Positions 9,003 through 16,539 of a stretch of DNA of 64,000 nucleotides are shown one piece after another. Under the pieces are notes generated by a model. The model had not been told where the DNA came from. It ran no database searches and saw only the letters and a list, made by a program, of their open reading frames with translations. Position 1 is the stretch's first letter. Every line of letters starts with the position of its first letter. The position numbers were made by a program, and so were the translations under genes. The DNA comes from an uncultured Eggerthellaceae bacterium. Lineage in GTDB: Bacteria > Actinomycetota > Coriobacteriia > Coriobacteriales > Eggerthellaceae. The stretch spans positions 1 to 64,000 of the forward strand of contig CAJURZ010000007.1 in the NCBI GenBank assembly GCA_910588905.1, written 5' to 3'.

Positions 9003-10559
9003 TCACACCTCCTCGTCACTGTTCGAAGCGCTCTCCCAAAGGGATGACAGTCCTTCTTCCCCTTCCACCAGATCGATCAGCTCTTGCTGGGAATGGAGTC
9101 CTGTCTTCTTGTATATGGCACCTACGTGGGCTTTGACCGTATGGGGTGATATGACCAGGTGCTCTTGGATGAAGGCCGTATTCCTCCCGCGAGCCAGGAG
9201 GAAGAAGACCTCTTGCTGCCGCTCGGTCAGGCCATAGAGCACCCCCAGGCTATCGCAGCGCCGCCGCAGTAGCAGGTTATACTCCGCCAAGGGTCCTGGA
9301 GCCGCTGCTTGCACACCCTCACCCTCTAAGGGGTCCTGCTCTGCCAGAGAGCGGGTCTCGTCCCCTGGATAGAAGCTCTTCGTGGTGAGCATGGAGAAGA
9401 CGATGATGAATATGACCACCACGACAAGGACCCAGACCTGCAAGGTGACATCTCCGAACATGTCACTGGTGGTAGCGAAACCGCCGAAGGCCAACCCGAA
9501 GAACAGCCCTGCAGTAGCGTAGCCACGCATGGAGGGGAACGCCCGAAAGACCGATAGCTCCTCTAAGACCATATGCTCGCACGTAGCGAAGAAGGCGGTT
9601 GCATAGGGCAGCAACGAGAACACGAAGGCAACAGCCATGGGCAGGAAGCGCCATGGCTCAGGGAGGACGAGCACCATCAAGAAAGCAGACACGATGACCG
9701 GCAAGAAGAGCTTCCGGATGAGCTTCTCGCGGATGACGAAGCGATGGAGCGTATCCATGAAGAGGATGACCATCACCAGGAACGTGCCTCCCATGACGCA
9801 CGCAGGCAACAAGGGGTCGCTGCATACAGGCGGCAGGAGCCAAGCCAAAGAGAAGCCCTGGGCCATGGAGCCGATGATGGTCAGGAGACACGACCGCCAG
9901 GTGATGAGATTCCTCACATCCGTCTGCTTCACATCGTGGTCAGAGAATCCGTGAGCCTTCGCGAACCGAGCTCCTAAGATGAGATAGCAGAGGGGTGATA
10001 TCACCCCGTAGGCCAAGATGACGAAGGTAGAAAAGGGGGCCATGACCAGCATGAGTCCAAAAGACCAGAACACCCCCAGCGCCATGACGGCTGAGAAGAT
10101 GAGCCGCGTGCGCAAACGTGGCTGGGAACAGAGGAGATCGACCCAAAGAGACATCCCCACCGCACAGCCAACGCCTGCGAAGAGGATCTTGATCACTGTG
10201 AGGGATACCCCTCCCCCAAGCGGAAAGAACGCTACCAGAGCTGACACCAAGGCCACGGTCCCACCCACCCAGCGGTGAGACTGCATGAGAGAGGCTCCCA
10301 TGGACATGACGAAGTAGACTAGGAACGTAGCGATGACGAACCCCATGATCCCATGAAGGGGCTCCATGGAACCTCCGGATGCATAGAGAAGGTCAGGGCG
10401 CAGCAACAGAGAAAGATGCCACCCTACGCAAAGCGATGCCCCGAGGACTCCACCAACGGAATAGGCATTGATACAGAGCCAGCCATCCTGCTCCCCGGCT
10501 TCAGATGCCGCGCTTACCGGATGAGCGCTCGGGCGGTTCTTGAAGACAAGGCCTCTCAT
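9003..10559 (-). CDS. membrane-anchored LuxR-family regulator (12 TM + HTH), gene 1 of tandem pair
   Basis: A 518-residue relative of the next gene, with multiple transmembrane helices in the first ~400 residues, a polar linker (DETRSLAEQDPLEGEG) and a C-terminal LuxR helix-turn-helix (LTERQQEVFFLLARGRN...HTVKAHVGAIYKKTGLHSQ). Its stop is 3 bases before the next start, so both are cotranscribed. The two membrane domains are clearly diverged, which suggests either two ligands or two target promoters, in line with the two oxidoreductases downstream. A possible start ATG at 10559 follows GAGGTGAC. No response-regulator receiver domain is present, so control is one-component. Confidence 0.92.
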   Translation of the reverse strand: MRGLVFKNRPSAHPVSAASEAGEQDGWLCINAYSVGGVLGASLCVGWHLSLLLRPDLLYASGGSMEPLHGIMGFVIATFLVYFVMSMGASLMQSHRWVGGTVALVSALVAFFPLGGGVSLTVIKILFAGVGCAVGMSLWVDLLCSQPRLRTRLIFSAVMALGVFWSFGLMLVMAPFSTFVILAYGVISPLCYLILGARFAKAHGFSDHDVKQTDVRNLITWRSCLLTIIGSMAQGFSLAWLLPPVCSDPLLPACVMGGTFLVMVILFMDTLHRFVIREKLIRKLFLPVIVSAFLMVLVLPEPWRFLPMAVAFVFSLLPYATAFFATCEHMVLEELSVFRAFPSMRGYATAGLFFGLAFGGFATTSDMFGDVTLQVWVLVVVVIFIIVFSMLTTKSFYPGDETRSLAEQDPLEGEGVQAAAPGPLAEYNLLLRRRCDSLGVLYGLTERQQEVFFLLARGRNTAFIQEHLVISPHTVKAHVGAIYKKTGLHSQQELIDLVEGEEGLSSLWESASNSDEEV

Positions 10560-10624
10560 GTCACCTCATTCCTCCCCGCAAGGGCATTGCCAAAAGGGTT
10601 GATGACGTTCTTGCCTAGGACGGG

Positions 10625-10810
10625 TTAGGCATCATCATCCTGCGTGCCGCTGTCATCAGTTCCTGCAACCATCCCCGGAGGAGCGGGGAATTCCATACCG
10701 CAAGCCTCGCAAACGCGGACATGAGGGTCATTCTCATAGCCGCAGCGGCCGCACAGTCCCGGACCGGGCATGCGCCCGCACTTGTTGCAGTGGGTACATG
10801 GATAGCACAT
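10625..10810 (-). CDS. small Cys-rich double zinc-ribbon protein
   Basis: A 61-residue protein with regularly spaced cysteines: C2, C5-x2-C8-x2-C11, C20-x2-C23 and C34-x2-C37, the last pairs reading CGRCGYENDPHVRVCEACG as in rubredoxin-like zinc ribbons, followed by an acidic tail (TDDSGTQDDDA). It probably binds one or two zinc ions; a role in protein or nucleic-acid contact is likely but unspecified. It ends 65 bases before the first LuxR regulator and may share its transcript. A run of nine G residues on the coding strand lies 11-19 bases before the ATG and is the only candidate ribosome-binding site. Reality is supported by the non-random CxxC pattern. Confidence 0.7.
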   Translation of the reverse strand: MCYPCTHCNKCGRMPGPGLCGRCGYENDPHVRVCEACGMEFPAPPGMVAGTDDSGTQDDDA

Positions 10811-11045
10811 CTGCGATCAAGCCCCCCCCCTCGTACCATTGCTGTGATGATACGAGACCCCATCCTCCGAAGACATTCCCTCAACATGGTTATCCTTGGA
10901 CGAATGCGCCTAATACTAGCTGTATTAGAGAGGGCTCCTAGCTTGCCTTTTGGACGAGCGCTCAAGAGAAGAGGGTTGGAAGCGCAGCGACAAGAGCGCG
11001 GTTCTCACCACTTCTGGTTTTGCGAAGGATTGTCCCGGTTGAGGG
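10811..11045. promoter_or_regulatory. divergent intergenic region with inverted repeats
   Basis: This is most of the 316-base gap between the zinc-ribbon gene (minus) and the surface-protein gene (plus). It contains a homopolymer of nine C at 10822-10830, a 6-base inverted repeat CTCGTA/TACGAG at 10830-10835 and 10851-10856, and the perfect palindrome listed separately at 10910. No further gene was recognised. Confidence 0.4.
10910..10928. promoter_or_regulatory. perfect 7-bp inverted repeat, candidate operator
   Basis: CTAATAC-tagct-GTATTAG is a perfect dyad of seven base pairs with a five-base spacer, placed between the divergent genes at 10810 and 11127 and about 120 bases upstream of the predicted promoter of the latter. 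It is AT-rich against a GC-rich background and has no T-run, so it looks more like a protein-binding site than a terminator. The binding protein is unknown; a LuxR- or TetR-type dimer is plausible. Confidence 0.45.
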
Positions 11046-11074
11046 TTGAAAGCATAGTGCAACTAGGGTAGATT
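11046..11074 (+). promoter_or_regulatory. sigma-70-type promoter of the surface-protein gene
   Basis: TTGAAA (11046-11051), a 17-base spacer and TAGATT (11069-11074) match the housekeeping consensus TTGACA-N17-TATAAT in 8 of 12 positions. The start codon at 11127 lies about 52 bases downstream, after an AGAGGAGG ribosome-binding site. Confidence 0.6.
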
Positions 11075-11126
11075 CTTACTCTAAGTAACCATTTGATTAC
11101 ATTCTCTTCACTCAGAGGAGGCGGAG

Positions 11127-13586
11127 ATGCATTCCGAGCAAAAGACCCTAGCCCAGGAACCCTCGCTTTCAAGCCCCCATCCCGGTAGCGGTAAGGGAGG
11201 CATCGGCTTGGGAGCGCGGACAGGCCACCTGGCTATGGCGGGTCTTCTTGCGCTCACCCCCGCCGCCGCGCCCATCGTCGCCTTCGCTGAAACCCCTGAG
11301 ACCCCCCCCTCCTCAGAAACCGAGAGCGGCGCCCTCACGGTGGCTGACCTGGTCTATGTCAACCCCTGCAAAGAGCAGTTAGATGCAGTGCAGGCAGAAT
11401 TCGATCGCGTTGCCGCTTGGTTCGAACCCATTGATGCAGAGCATCGTCAGCACACCGCCGTGAAGGATGCGGCTGTGAAGGGTCACGCTGATGCTGCCTC
11501 TTCGGTCAAAGCTGCCGAGGCACGGGCTCGGGGGTACATCTCAGATATCGTGCTTGGCTCTCAGGAGGATGTCCGCAAAGCCGATGCAGCGGTGGTCTCC
11601 GCCAAGAAGAAGCTGGAAGAAGCCAAAGCTGGCTTGGCCCAGGCTGACCAGGCGAAGAAGGATGCGGATGCAACGGCAGCAGCCGCCCTCGCTGCATGGG
11701 AGGCGGCTCAGGCAGCCGCTCCAGGAGTGAGCGAATCCAGCATCCAGGCTGCCAAGCAGGCTGTGGATGCAGCCAAAACAGCCTACGACCAGGCTCTGTC
11801 AAAGGTGACCACTACCGATGCAGCCCAGAAGCGCGCTCAAGCTGACTACGATCGTGCCGTAGCGGTGAGGGATGCCGCTGAGGAAGACCGGGACAAGGCG
11901 CTCTCAGCCCTCTCTGCTACTACGACCCACAGGAAGGCTGCAGAGGCTGCCCTAGATGCTGCCAAGACCGAGCTCGCACGCCAAGAGGAGGCAGCAGAAG
12001 GGGCCTTAGCAGGAGCCCAACAGAAGGTGGATGAGGCCAAAGCGGCCCTTGATGCCGCTAACGCTGACTACAGCAACGCCCAAGCAGCCCAAGGCGCAGC
12101 CCAAACGGACTACGATACGGCCAGCGCTCATGTAACAGCCGCCGAAGAGGCATTGGCGAAAGCTGAAGCAGACGTAGCAGCAGCCTATCAAGCGGTGACC
12201 GATGCCGAGGATCAGCTTGCAGCAGACCAGGCAGCATTGACGAGTGCGAATCGAGAATACTCTGATCTCAGCTCAGAGATCGCTGTAGCCGGAGACGAAG
12301 TGAGATTCTGTGAGAACGACCTGCAGATAGCCGAGGCCCTGGGTGATGCCGATGCTATCGCTCAAGCCAAAGCAGCTTTGGCTGCGGCAGAAGCACACCA
12401 AGCGGATCTGATCGCTCAACAGCGCGCCGTTGACAGACAGATCACTGCTCTCGAACAAGCCATTAAAGATGCTCCTGCCAAGATCCAGGCTGCAAAAGAT
12501 GCCATCCCTCTTGCCGAGGCAGCCATCGCCCCTGCCGAAGCAGCCCTCGCTGAAAAGCAAGGGATCCAGCAACAGAAGCTGGAAGCCCTCGACCAGAAGA
12601 AGGACCTCACGGCTGCAGCCTTGACCGGCGTCCAAGAAGCCCAAACGGCCCTGGATAAAGCCGAAGATGACCTGAAGAACGCTGCCCCCGCAGATCTGAC
12701 AGCGGCTCGGAAAGCCGTTGAGGATGCCGAAGCGGTATTGAACAGCTGGACTCAGAAGGAAGCTGAAGATACAGAAGCCAAGAACCGAGCGGAAGCAGCC
12801 TTGACTCAGGCCGAAGGCTCAGTCACTGATGCCCAGACAGCCCTGAACGGTGCCACCGCCGCTGCCAGCACCGCCCGGCAAGAGGCCGAAGGCGCTCAGC
12901 GAACCTTGGAAAGCGCCCAGCAGGAATATCAAAGGCAAACGAGCGCCTATCAGGATGTCCTGGCAGCCAAGATCGTCTACGATGCGGCAGCCGGACAGCT
13001 TAAGCTGGCTGAGGATGCCTATACCACGGCCAGCCAGAAGGTGGCCACTGCCACTGACGTGGTCTCTGCAGCAGAAGACAGCAAAACAGCTGCCCAGGCC
13101 GATGCGGATGCCATCCTCGCTCTCAACCTTGATTACGACAGCATCTATATCGAGCTGAAGGACCAGCAGACCGCCTCTGTGAGCCGCATCCAATCCCGCA
13201 TAGACACCAATGCCATCCAAGGCCAGGCAAGGGTCTTGGTCAGCGCCGTCATGGATGCTGAGCGAATCCGGGATGATGCGAAGGTCAAGATGGATGAGGC
13301 CCTGAAGCTCTACGGTGAGCAGTCTGAGGTATACACCCGCCAGAAGATAGTCTATGACCGCGCCCTTGAGAACCTGACCCTGGCTCAGGCATTCTATGAT
13401 GCCGCCGTGGCCCGGCAGGAAGCTGAAGAGCAAGCAGCCCTGAAGCGCAACCAACAGTCTGTGGGCGAACCTCTGGCCCAAACGGGAGATACCGCCCTCA
13501 GGAATGCTGCCCTCATCGGCACCCTAGCCGCTGCAGCCGTGGTCACCGCCGGGCTCAGCTCCCGCCGCAAGCGAAGCCGCCAGTAG
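11127..13586 (+). CDS. cell-wall-anchored alanine-rich coiled-coil surface protein
   Basis: An 819-residue exported protein. The N-terminus has a long polar leader, a hydrophobic stretch (MAGLLALTPAAAPIVAFA) and a likely signal-peptidase site after A54. Residues ~65-740 are extremely rich in Ala, Glu, Lys, Gln and Asp with heptad-like spacing (many AxxALxxAExx units), predicting a long coiled-coil rod. The C-terminus has a sortase-type signal, LAQTGD, then a hydrophobic helix and SSRRKRSRQ. LAQTG is a variant of LPXTG. It is probably attached to peptidoglycan by a sortase not encoded here, and could be an adhesin or stalk protein. It is a single gene with its own promoter; no pilin or sortase neighbours. 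The function is unassigned. Confidence 0.9.
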   Translation: MHSEQKTLAQEPSLSSPHPGSGKGGIGLGARTGHLAMAGLLALTPAAAPIVAFAETPETPPSSETESGALTVADLVYVNPCKEQLDAVQAEFDRVAAWFEPIDAEHRQHTAVKDAAVKGHADAASSVKAAEARARGYISDIVLGSQEDVRKADAAVVSAKKKLEEAKAGLAQADQAKKDADATAAAALAAWEAAQAAAPGVSESSIQAAKQAVDAAKTAYDQALSKVTTTDAAQKRAQADYDRAVAVRDAAEEDRDKALSALSATTTHRKAAEAALDAAKTELARQEEAAEGALAGAQQKVDEAKAALDAANADYSNAQAAQGAAQTDYDTASAHVTAAEEALAKAEADVAAAYQAVTDAEDQLAADQAALTSANREYSDLSSEIAVAGDEVRFCENDLQIAEALGDADAIAQAKAALAAAEAHQADLIAQQRAVDRQITALEQAIKDAPAKIQAAKDAIPLAEAAIAPAEAALAEKQGIQQQKLEALDQKKDLTAAALTGVQEAQTALDKAEDDLKNAAPADLTAARKAVEDAEAVLNSWTQKEAEDTEAKNRAEAALTQAEGSVTDAQTALNGATAAASTARQEAEGAQRTLESAQQEYQRQTSAYQDVLAAKIVYDAAAGQLKLAEDAYTTASQKVATATDVVSAAEDSKTAAQADADAILALNLDYDSIYIELKDQQTASVSRIQSRIDTNAIQGQARVLVSAVMDAERIRDDAKVKMDEALKLYGEQSEVYTRQKIVYDRALENLTLAQAFYDAAVARQEAEEQAALKRNQQSVGEPLAQTGDTALRNAALIGTLAAAAVVTAGLSSRRKRSRQ

Positions 13587-13607
13587 CCAACCTCGATGGT
13601 CCCCACC

Positions 13608-13721
13608 GGGCCGAGCACGCTCGGGGCCCCTACGAAGAACCTGCCACTGGGTTGATGGGTCGAACACGTTCGACCCTACGGACATGACACAGCCCGTGTA
13701 GGGGCCGATCTGGATCGGCCC
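13608..13721. repeat. cluster of three REP-like hairpins
   Basis: Three short dyads occur in 114 bases. Unit 1 (13608-13629) is GGGCCGAG-CACG-CTCGG followed by GGCCCCTACG; unit 2 (13657-13676) is GGGTCGAA-CACG-TTCGACCC followed by TACGG; unit 3 (13702-13721) is GGGCCGAT-CTGG-ATCGGCCC preceded by GTGTAGG, so it is the same element in the opposite orientation. The arms differ between units but remain complementary, with a shared CCCTAC flank. They resemble intergenic REP/BIME elements. They lie after the surface-protein stop and could also stop transcription or protect the mRNA 3' end. Confidence 0.7.
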
Positions 13722-13745
13722 GATGTCGCACCCGGGTGAGCCCCG

Positions 13746-14981
13746 CTAACACTCCAATTCGTCAGCTAACTGCTTCAAGAACAACCCTACATCGGTGATG
13801 ATGCCGATGGTCTGGAAGCTGCCCCTATCGGAGAGCTTCGTGACCACCGCCGGATTGATATCCACGCAGACCGTAGTCACCGATGCAGGCAGCAGGTTTC
13901 CCGTGGCAATGGAATGCAGCATGGTGGACATCATGATGCAGGCTCCGGCCCGCTGACACCACAGGCGCATCTCCTCCTGAGCGCGCATGACATCCGTGAT
14001 GACGTCCGGCAATGGCCCATCATCGCGGATGGACCCGGCAAGCACATAGGGTGTATCCGTCTCAACCAGGGCATGCATGAGCCCTGAGGTGAGCACCCCT
14101 TGCTCCACTGCCTCCTTGATGCCTCCGCAGGCGCGGATCTGGTTGATGGCCCGAAGATGATGCTCATGCCCAGCAGGCACCGGGATGCCCGTTGTCATGT
14201 CTATTCCCAAGGACGTGCCATAGAGCGCCGTCTCGATATCATGGGTAGCCACGGCATTGCCTCCGAAGAGCACGCTCACATAGCCTTCGCGCACCAATCG
14301 CTCAAGATGCACAGAGGCGCCGGTGTGGATGACAGCAGGCCCCGCCACCACGACAACAGCCTGCCCGCTCTGACGCACTTCCCTGAGCAGGTTCGCCACT
14401 TGGCGGATGATCTGGGCCTTGGGCTTCTCGCTGGATGCTGTGGAGTTCATGAACTCGAACTCCTCCCGTTCCCGCTCACGTTCTTGCAGGGTGACCCGCA
14501 CACCTGCATCCCCCACCACAATGGGGTCCCCTTTGCGCACCTGGGAGATGGGCACGCCCCAGGCCCGATGGGCTTCCGCATCGATGCAGACGCCCAGGTC
14601 CATCTCGGTACCCCACACCGGATACCACTGACCATCCATGCGCACAAGGGTGTCCAGGTTGGTGGTGGCGTAGAACCCCTCAGGGAAGACACCGTCAGCC
14701 GGAGCTGGTGCTGTACGCACGTTCTCAGGGTGCGAAGTCATCACACCTAAGCGCAGCAGCATGCGCAAAAGCTCGGTCAGGTGCTCTGCATCCCGGCCGA
14801 AGACGCGCATCCGCATGGTAGAAGGATTCTCATTGCCCCGCCCGATAGAGAAGGAGAGCACCTCGAAGGCACCGTCCAATTCCACGATCCCGCCCATGAT
14901 ACGGGAGAGGATGTTCGAATCCACCAGATGGCCTTCAGCCTCGATATCCTCATATACGTTGTGATCGCGGATCTCATCCAT
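13746..14981 (-). CDS. TIGR00300/LOR-SDH family protein, candidate ornithine cyclodeaminase (archaeal type)
   Basis: A 411-residue protein whose N-terminal part (GHLVDSNILSRIMGGIVELDGAF) matches the LOR/SDH conserved domain and whose C-terminal half (VVVVAGPAVIHTGASVHLERL, FGGNAVATHDIE, GTSLGIDMTTG) matches the TIGR00300 family. Archaeal members and the C-terminal half of cyanobacterial ArgZ/AgrE convert ornithine to proline and ammonia using NAD. Length agrees with the stand-alone archaeal form; there is no arginine-dihydrolase domain. The ATG at 14981 lies 7 bases after GAGGTG. It is monocistronic and divergent from brnQ. Function in this organism is inferred; biosynthetic proBA genes also occur in the window. 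Confidence 0.8.
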   Translation of the reverse strand: MDEIRDHNVYEDIEAEGHLVDSNILSRIMGGIVELDGAFEVLSFSIGRGNENPSTMRMRVFGRDAEHLTELLRMLLRLGVMTSHPENVRTAPAPADGVFPEGFYATTNLDTLVRMDGQWYPVWGTEMDLGVCIDAEAHRAWGVPISQVRKGDPIVVGDAGVRVTLQEREREREEFEFMNSTASSEKPKAQIIRQVANLLREVRQSGQAVVVVAGPAVIHTGASVHLERLVREGYVSVLFGGNAVATHDIETALYGTSLGIDMTTGIPVPAGHEHHLRAINQIRACGGIKEAVEQGVLTSGLMHALVETDTPYVLAGSIRDDGPLPDVITDVMRAQEEMRLWCQRAGACIMMSTMLHSIATGNLLPASVTTVCVDINPAVVTKLSDRGSFQTIGIITDVGLFLKQLADELEC

Positions 14982-15201
14982 TGGCGTGCACCTCGCCCTG
15001 TCTTCTCGGTGTATGTCATCTCAGTATCCCATGGCTTCCTGAACCAGAGAGGAGAAGCGGGGGCAACGTATAGGAACCTTCCGCGAAGAGCGACAGCTTG
15101 GAATCGGATCAGTCACTTTTGGGTTATATCCTCATCCCCCTTGTCGTGAAGACCCATAATGGCGAAGGAGGGCAAGCGAACAGCAGGAAGAGGGGGCGCC
15201 C

Positions 15202-16470
15202 ATGAAGAAGGAGACCATCGCCACTGGCTTGGCTCTCTTCGCCATGTTCTTCGGAGCAGGGAACCTGATCTTCCCACCTTATCTGGGCATGGAGAGCGGG
15301 GAGCTGTGGCCTGCAGGCTTGGCGGCCTTCGTGCTGATAGATGTGGTGTTGGCCTGCCTGGGGATCTACGCTCTCAATGCTGCCGGGGGCGGAGAGGTCG
15401 CCTTCGAACGCACCATAGGCAAGGTACCGGCTCTCATCCTCAATACCGCAGCCATCCTCTGCACGGGCCTGCTCATCGCCATGCCCCGCACAGCAGCCAC
15501 CACCTATGAGATGGCCATCCAACCCAATTTCCAGGGATCCATCGACCTCCTCCCCTTCTCGCTGGTCTTCTTCGCTGTGGTGCTGGGCCTGACCATCCGA
15601 GAATCCAAGCTGGTAGACATCATAGGCAAGCTGCTCACACCTTTGCTGGTGCTGGGCATCGTGACGCTCATCATCACCGGGATCGTGCATCCCCTAGGGC
15701 CTGTGGGAGAACCCCATTCCAGCCACGTCATCCAAGACGGTACCCTGGCAGGCTATCAGGCCATGGATATCATCTGCGTCATCGGCTACTCCATCATATT
15801 GAAAGACTCCCTGCGCTCTGAGGGGATAGATGACCGCAAGCGCGGGCTGCGCCTGATAGCTGCAGCCTCTCTCATAGCCGGTGTGCTGCTGACCCTCATC
15901 TACGGTGGTCTTACCTATCTCGGAGCCACTACGGGCCTCACCTTCGGACCTCAGCTCAACCAGGCTGAGCTCATCGTAGCCATCACCTATGAGCTCATGG
16001 GGCAGACGGGTACCATCATCTTGGGAGTGGTGGTGGCTCTGGCCTGCCTGACCACAGCCATCGGGCTCATCGGGGCCACCGCGGCCTACTTCGAGCATAT
16101 CACCGCAGGGCGCCTCACCTACCGCATGGGGGTCATCATCTGCACCCTGGCAGGCGTGCTCATCTGCAACTTGGGGCTGGATATCATCATCAGCGCAGCC
16201 AGCCCGCTGCTCTCCTTGGTATGCCCCCCCTTCATGACCACCTTGGTGCTCATCCTCTTCCGCAAGCAGATCCCCTCGAAGCTCATCTACCAAGGAGCGG
16301 CTCTGGGAGCTTTCTTAGCAAGCCTCTTCTTGACTGCCCAGACCACCTTCGGCCTGATGCCCTGGGTGGAGATGCTCCCGCTATTCAGCTACGGTTTCGC
16401 CTGGCTTCCCTTCGCTGTGATCGGAGGGGTCATAGGAGCTCTTCTGGCCAAGCTATGGAAGCGGGCATGA
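15202..16470 (+). CDS. brnQ: branched-chain amino acid transport carrier BrnQ
   Basis: A 422-residue polytopic membrane protein of the LIVCS family, which imports Leu, Ile and Val with sodium or protons. The N-terminal signature LFAMFFGAGNLIFPPYLG is characteristic, and about twelve hydrophobic segments follow. The usual family length is 430-440. The ATG follows a GAGGGGG box. It is divergent from the TIGR00300 gene, with a 220-base gap (14982-15201) that must hold both promoters; no clear consensus pair was found there. It precedes pckA by 69 bases in the same direction and could be cotranscribed with it. Confidence 0.93.
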   Translation: MKKETIATGLALFAMFFGAGNLIFPPYLGMESGELWPAGLAAFVLIDVVLACLGIYALNAAGGGEVAFERTIGKVPALILNTAAILCTGLLIAMPRTAATTYEMAIQPNFQGSIDLLPFSLVFFAVVLGLTIRESKLVDIIGKLLTPLLVLGIVTLIITGIVHPLGPVGEPHSSHVIQDGTLAGYQAMDIICVIGYSIILKDSLRSEGIDDRKRGLRLIAAASLIAGVLLTLIYGGLTYLGATTGLTFGPQLNQAELIVAITYELMGQTGTIILGVVVALACLTTAIGLIGATAAYFEHITAGRLTYRMGVIICTLAGVLICNLGLDIIISAASPLLSLVCPPFMTTLVLILFRKQIPSKLIYQGAALGAFLASLFLTAQTTFGLMPWVEMLPLFSYGFAWLPFAVIGGVIGALLAKLWKRA

Positions 16471-16539
16471 TCCGCCGTTCTCCCCGGTCGTTTTGAGGTA
16501 CCATGCTCAATGAGATGACCCTCGACCATTGGTGGGACC

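Noticed and set aside
10822-10830. Run of nine C as a possible sequencing artefact affecting a gene
   Set aside because: It is upstream of, not inside, the zinc-ribbon frame, so no frameshift results; kept only as a regulatory note.
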